NCBI GenBank assembly: GCA_027422505.1
Contig: JAPQWV010000017.1
Location: 12,959,501-13,023,500 of the forward strand
Source of the DNA: Craterostigma plantagineum
Taxonomy: Eukaryota; Streptophyta; Magnoliopsida; Lamiales; Linderniaceae
DNA length: 64,000 nt
Direction of reading: 5' to 3'
Part shown: one piece after another, positions 59,228-64,000 of the stretch
Layout of the letters: the number at the start of each line of letters is the position of its first letter
Numbering within the stretch: position 1 is the stretch's first letter
The notes under the pieces: generated by a model
Told to the model about the DNA's origin: nothing
Databases searched by the model: none
What the model saw: the letters and a program-made list of their open reading frames with translations, nothing else
Position numbers and translations under genes: made by a program

Positions 59228-62110
59228 TCATTTGACATCCAACGGTTTTGTGAAAATGTCGGCTAGTTGATCTTCTGTAGTGACGTAGTGCAACTCAATC
59301 GTCCCTTGTTCGACATGTTCTTTGATGAAGTGGTGACGATTATCTATGTGTTTCGTTCTCGAGTGATGTACCGGATTACTCGTCATCGCAATCGCATTCT
59401 TCGAGTCACAATAAATGATAATTTTATTAACATGAAAATTAAAATCTCGTAGTAGGGTTCTCATCCACAAAAGCTGTGAACAACAACTAGCGGCGGCGAC
59501 ATATTCTGCCTCCGTCGACGAAGTTGAGACACAGTTTTGTTTTCGAGAAGACCAACTCACGAGTTTACCGCCCAAGAAGTGTGCAGCTCCAGAGGTGATT
59601 TCCGATCCATCTTGCATCCTGCGTAATCCGAGTCAGAGAATCCAACCAGTTTGAAGTCCGATCGAGTGGGGTACCACAAACCCAGATTGGGTGTTCCTTT
59701 GAGATAACGGAGAATCCTTTTGACAGCAGTGAGATGGGATTCCTTAGGTGTAGCCTGAAAGCGAGCGCAGATTCCTATCGAGAGAACGATATCCGGTCGA
59801 CTAGCAGTGAGGTACAGAAGAGAGCCTATTATCCCACGATAGATGGTTTGGTCAACGGGAGCACCAGATGGGTCCGCGTCGGGTCGGCCAGAGGGTGACA
59901 TAGGTGTAGCAGCAGTCTTAGCATCCTTCATTCCATATTTATCGAGGATATCATGGATGTATTTGGACTGGTTGATGAAGATTCCGTCGGGGAGTTGCTT
60001 TACTTGAAGACCAAGAAAGAAACTCAGCTCGCCCATCATACTCATTTCGAATTTTCTTTCATCAATTCTGCGAAGTCTTCACACAGTTGTGGTTTAGTCG
60101 ATCCAAAAATGATGTCATCAACAAAAATCTGTACAATAATGATGTCCGGCCCACTCCGCTTGGTGAAACGAGTTGTATCCAGAGATACTTTCTTGAATCC
60201 AGTCTGAACAAGGAAGTCTGAAAGGACGTCATACCAAGCTCGGGGAACCTGTTTTAGTCCGTAGAGGGCCTTGTAGAGTCTATATACGTGATGAGGAAAC
60301 TCTTCGCTCAAGAATCCTTCAGGTTGATCAATGTACACTTCTTCTCTGAGAAATCCATTCAGAAATGCAGTCTTCACGTCCATTTGGTAGACTTTAAAGT
60401 TCTTGTGAGCAGCAAAGACAAGAAAAATTCGAATTGCTTCGATCCTGGCAACAGGGGCGAAAGTTTCATCGTAGTCGATGCCTTCTTGTTGGTTGTACCC
60501 CTTAGCCACAAGTCTTGCTATATTGCGAATGACAACACCGTCTTCATCCTTTTTGTTCTTGAAGATCCACTTCGTGCCGATAATGGATCTGTTGGCGGGA
60601 CGACATCATCGCAGATAGCTGGTGATGTAGGTGTGGTGGGTGCAGCGGTAGTTTGAGTGGTGGCAACGGGAGTCTTGGGGACTGGATAGAAGTACTCGAA
60701 CAGCAGATCGAGATCCAAGTCACCAGAATTGCCCTCAGATGAGGAGGTTCCCGTCGTTGCAAGTTGACCTTTAGTCAATGACTGTAGAAGACCTGGTTCT
60801 GGACTGATGTGAGTAGAAGCCATGAGGTCGCCTTCATTTTCGTCAAAGGTGACATTTGTGCTCTCTATTACTGATCGTTTCTCCCTAAGATAGACTCTGT
60901 ATGCCTTTGAGTTCAGCGAATATCCAACAAAGATGCCTTCAAGGGCTTTTGGATCTAGCTTTCCAAGATGTTGACGATCATTGGCCACGAAACATCGGCA
61001 ACCGAAGACCCTTAGATAGATATATCTGGGATACGACGGTTATTCAGCATCTCGTATGGGGTGCGGTTGAATCTCTTGTGGATGGAAGCCCGGTTCTGTG
61101 TATAACAAGCCGTTTGAATAGCTTCTCCCCAAAGAGAGTGAGGAAGTCCGGATTGGATGAGGAGAGTCCTAGCTGCTTCAACTAGTGTCGTATTCTTACG
61201 CTCAACGACACCATTCTGTTCCGGTGTCTTCACAGCTGGGAACTGCTGGGTGATGCCCTGAGTGGCATAGAAATCACTGAGCTTTTGGTTCTTAAACTCA
61301 GTTCCGTTGTCAGTTCTGATAATCCGAACCTTCTGTTGATGAAGAGTTTGGGACGTAACAACAAACTCGATGATTAAATCAGGAACTTCATCCTTTGTGC
61401 GAATGAGTTTCGTCCATTTATAGCGTGAGAAGTCGTCGACAGTCACAATAATATACCGTCTTCCTCCATGGGTAGCCGTAGGCATTGGGCCACATAGATC
61501 CATATGTAAGAGCTCAAGGATGAGCTTAGAGGACGGTGTTTCCTTGGAGATGTGAGACGATCGCTTCATCTTCCCCAATTCACAGGCAGAGCAGAGGTGT
61601 TCCTTATGATATGACAGTTGGGGTAGACCGTTGACGAGTTTATTCTGACGCAGTTTGTTGATAGTTTTGAAATTGAGGTGTGAAAGACGCCGGTGCCATA
61701 GATCGTTCAACTTGGGTGCAGCACGAGAGAGAAGGCAAATTGGTCGAGAGGTCGTAAGATTGAGTACGTAGAGGTGAGACGTGCGTGTTCCAGAAAAAAG
61801 AGGTAGTCCCGAGGCATCGATGATGCTGCAGATGTCAGATTCGAAGAGAACCTTGTATCCTTTGTCGCAAAAACTGCCAATGCTGAAAAGATTGTAGCTC
61901 AAACCCTCGACGTAAGAGATGCCCTTAATCGTCAGTTTGTCATGGACGAGGTCACCAGTTCCGAGCATTGGCGCCATTTGACTGTTTCCGAAGGAGACCC
62001 TTTCGAGATAGCGCTCGGAGAAGTTGCTCAACAGCTCCTTGTGTCCCCGTCATGTGTTTGGAGCAACCCGAGTCTAGATACCACACTTGACAGACCTGCA
62101 ATCATTAGCA
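59228..62110 (-). pseudogene. Element Y pol: protease, integrase, RT, RNase H
   Basis: The protease (about 62090-62045) has WYLDSGCSKHMTG, then a one-base frame break. The 340-codon frame 62031-61012 holds SYNLFSIGSFCDKGY, the HHCC region (LWHRRLSHLNF, CSACELGKMKR) and integrase LLHMDLCGP, RTDNGTEF and TPEQNGVVERKN with all three acidic residues. After a frameshift, 60988-60518 carries FVGYSLNSKAYRVY and a linker that joins directly to the RT start (RSIIGTKW), so about 100 residues of linker look deleted. RT (60509-59557) has [12 protein letters not shown] and [10 protein letters not shown] (Phe for the usual Tyr). RNase H (59617-59228) has STSSTEAEYVAAASCC and LADIFTKPLDVK. About five frame breaks. 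Confidence 0.92.
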
Positions 62111-63989
62111 AACGTTGGGTCCCCGTTTACGGACGGGACCGTCTTGTGATACAAGTAAAATTTTCATGCGCTTAACGGCGTGGGGTCTAAATCAGGTTGT
62201 GTTGGATCTAATTTAGCTTTCCCTTTGTGATTTGTTTGATGAGGCTGGATTACGGTTTTTCTAACCCATATTTGCCTAACTTGCACTTGCATATACGTTG
62301 TGGTTGTTGTTGTCGTCCTTCGGTTTTAGCCGTCTTTTGTTTGCGAGCAGTAGGTGACTTTGTATTCAGCGTTGGATGGCATTTTCGCTTAACCGTGGGC
62401 GTAGATGAACTGGGAGAATGCAAGGGCGTCGTAGAGGAGGTTTGCCTTTTTGGTCGGAGTGTTGCGTGTTCGTGTGCCTCATATTCATGAAAGCGTGGAA
62501 GAATAAAGTCATTGCAGCAACACATAGACATTAGTTTGGCAAAGGAAAGATAAGTTTTGGCAGCATAATTGTCTACGTCCTTAAGATGTTGGGATTCAGT
62601 ACATAGATTGGAAAGACGAATATAGGATGGTCTGTTCTTCTTGTCATCGAAGAGCGGGTCCTCCTTTATTTCAAATGAACTCCCTTCCAGAGACGTCGAA
62701 CTCACATTCCCTGTATCCATAGGAATACGAGAGTTAGTGTTTGAACAAGTTTCAGCTTCAGGAGTCATCTTCGCCGTCCTCTTACATTTACATGTTTGAG
62801 AATCAGGTACTTGACTCGACGAAGAGGGATTGTTTGTACTGTGAAATTGCTCTAGTGTAAAGATTTTGCTAAGTAGATCATCTCGCTCCTTCGCGAAGGC
62901 CTTCCGCTCTAATTCTAGTGTTCGTTCTAGTTCTGCTATGAGCAGAAGTTTCTTTGGGATGTAGGTGTGAGAGAGCTCTTCTTGGAAAGCAACTTCCTGT
63001 TCTTTGGTTGGGAGTGGAGTTTCGACATCCTCCGAGAGTGAAGGTATCTTAGTCGTATCATTATCATTCAATTCTGTGTAGTCATACGCGATTTCTACCC
63101 AATGAAAGTTCTGTTCTCTTTTTTCTTCCGAGATGACATCGGAGGATGATCTCACAAATGGCCTAAGTTGCGAGGGAGCACCAATTCTTGTTTGCAGGAA
63201 CGTAGTGTTACACATGTTATACCTTTTAACTGTCAGCGGTGTAGGTTTGCAATTGCTGGCCAGGCCGATTCCCCCCCGGGCGTTGTAGATTTCTGTATCA
63301 ACTGGTTGGTTCAATAGGCATAAGATGCGTGCGTTTTCGTTTCTGAGGTGAAGTTGCTCTTCAAGTTCTTTCACCTTTCGGTACAACCTAACTCTTTCCT
63401 TTGTAAGCAGTTTCGTATTGGGATGCCATCAGAAGACGGGATGTTTCGCATGAACTGATGGCCAATTTGGTTTCCTTAACCTTAGTCTCACTTTGTTTAT
63501 TCTTGTTTTGCAGACGTTTGACTAACGGTTCTGAGGCAATTACGTTCGTTTGCGCAAGCGAGCTCTTCTACTTTTAAACTTAGTAAGGCATAGTTGTTTT
63601 CATATTTTAGTTTGAGTTCATCATAATCCCTAGCGTCTACAGTGGGTTTCTTAATGGTGTTTCGGTGATTAAACACATCATCGAGTTTTTGAAATTCGTA
63701 CCTCAGCCTCGGCGTTAGTAGGCGTCTTAGCGGCATTCTCACCAGTGTTGACCATCTCCTCGTCCTCGTCATGTTCTACCAGCCTTGCCATGCAGCAATC
63801 TTCATCCTTAGGCTCCTCGTCTTCTGAAGTGTCGTTCACCCATTCAGCTTCTTCGGTGAGAAGAACTTTCCCACTTTCCATTTTGCGGGACATTCTGGCC
63901 TTACGGTCGTAATAGCCAGAATCCTTCACGCGTGGGGCGTGGCATTCCTTGGCAAAGTGGCCCAGCTTTCCACACCGAAAGCACTTCAC
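62111..63989 (-). pseudogene. Element Y gag 3' end and coiled-coil linker
   Basis: Starts at the window edge with the zinc knuckle CFRCGKLGHFAKEC (intact C-x2-C-x4-H-x4-C), followed by an acidic SEDEEPKDEDCC tract. Further frames at 63772-63497 and 63386-62250 give coil (VKELEEQLHLRNEN), an LNQPVDTEIYN block shared with X, ELERTLELERKAFAKERDDL, and a basic C-terminal tail (RKQKTAKTEGRQQQPQRICK). The N-terminal gag, leader and 5' LTR are outside the window. At least two frame breaks. Confidence 0.8.
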
Positions 63990-64000
63990 AGACTTTTGAG

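Larger units (their letters stand above)
53089..64000 (-). mobile_element. Copia element Y, 3' part (5' end outside window)
   Basis: Minus-strand order: gag zinc knuckle (63989), coiled-coil linker, protease, integrase, RT, RNase H (to 59228), spacer, extra ORF (57174-53445), polypurine tract and 3' LTR. Same layout as X, with clearly diverged sequence and a different LTR. Fewer frame breaks than X or Z suggest a younger copy. Confidence 0.85.

Overview
The window is repeat-rich nuclear DNA from a flowering plant, probably a eudicot. The species cannot be read from the sequence. Almost all of it is retrotransposon sequence, nested and rearranged. No intact host gene was found. The only host-gene material is an intron-bearing fragment of a NIMA-related (NEK) protein kinase. 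Nearly every coding stretch is broken by frameshifts or stops, so these are mostly decaying copies.

Region 1 (1-10809) is a minus-strand L1-type LINE: 5' UTR near 10.8 kb, ORF1 with a DUF4283 domain and zinc knuckle, then the start of the ORF2 endonuclease. Three Ty3/gypsy-type LTRs interrupt it: LTR A (1-635), LTR B (741-5639, carrying the kinase fragment) and a solo LTR (7400-9978) with a perfect 5-bp target duplication. Region 2 (10810-13300) holds plus-strand fragments: the end of a retrotransposon 'extra ORF' with its 3' LTR, then another copia LTR with its primer binding site. Region 3 (13325-22020) is a minus-strand Sirevirus-like copia element Z. Its 1.4-kb 5' LTR is also preceded by the multiple polypurine tracts and extra ORF of a second element, W, so two elements share one LTR. 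Cassandra-type LTR sequence with a 5S rRNA-like promoter lies at 22021-22250.

Region 4 (22251-49002) is one very large minus-strand copia element, X. Reading 5' to 3' it has a 349-bp LTR, a tRNA-Met type primer binding site, a leader, gag, a long coiled-coil linker, protease-integrase-RT-RNase H, a long AT-rich spacer, an extra ORF of about 3.5 kb and a 3' LTR. Two expansions enlarge it. The LTR-end/PBS/leader segment is tandemly repeated with a period of about 541 bp, giving seven PBS copies, and this array is split by a Ty3-type solo LTR (44399-47214, TSD CATTA). The RT-RNase H plus spacer block of about 5.2 kb is also duplicated. Region 5 (48998-53088) holds a second copy of the extra ORF (V), which shares X's 5' LTR, and an oppositely oriented gag-linker fragment. 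Region 6 (53089-64000) is the 3' part of another minus-strand copia element, Y, with its own extra ORF containing a 944-codon open frame.

The recurring theme is a copia group with a large extra ORF between pol and the 3' LTR. In X its ATG follows a good splice-acceptor-like sequence. In V and in the fragment at 10.8-11.8 kb its stop codon lies inside the LTR, so the polypurine tract is also coding sequence. The LTR promoter of this group carries a perfectly conserved palindromic TATA box.
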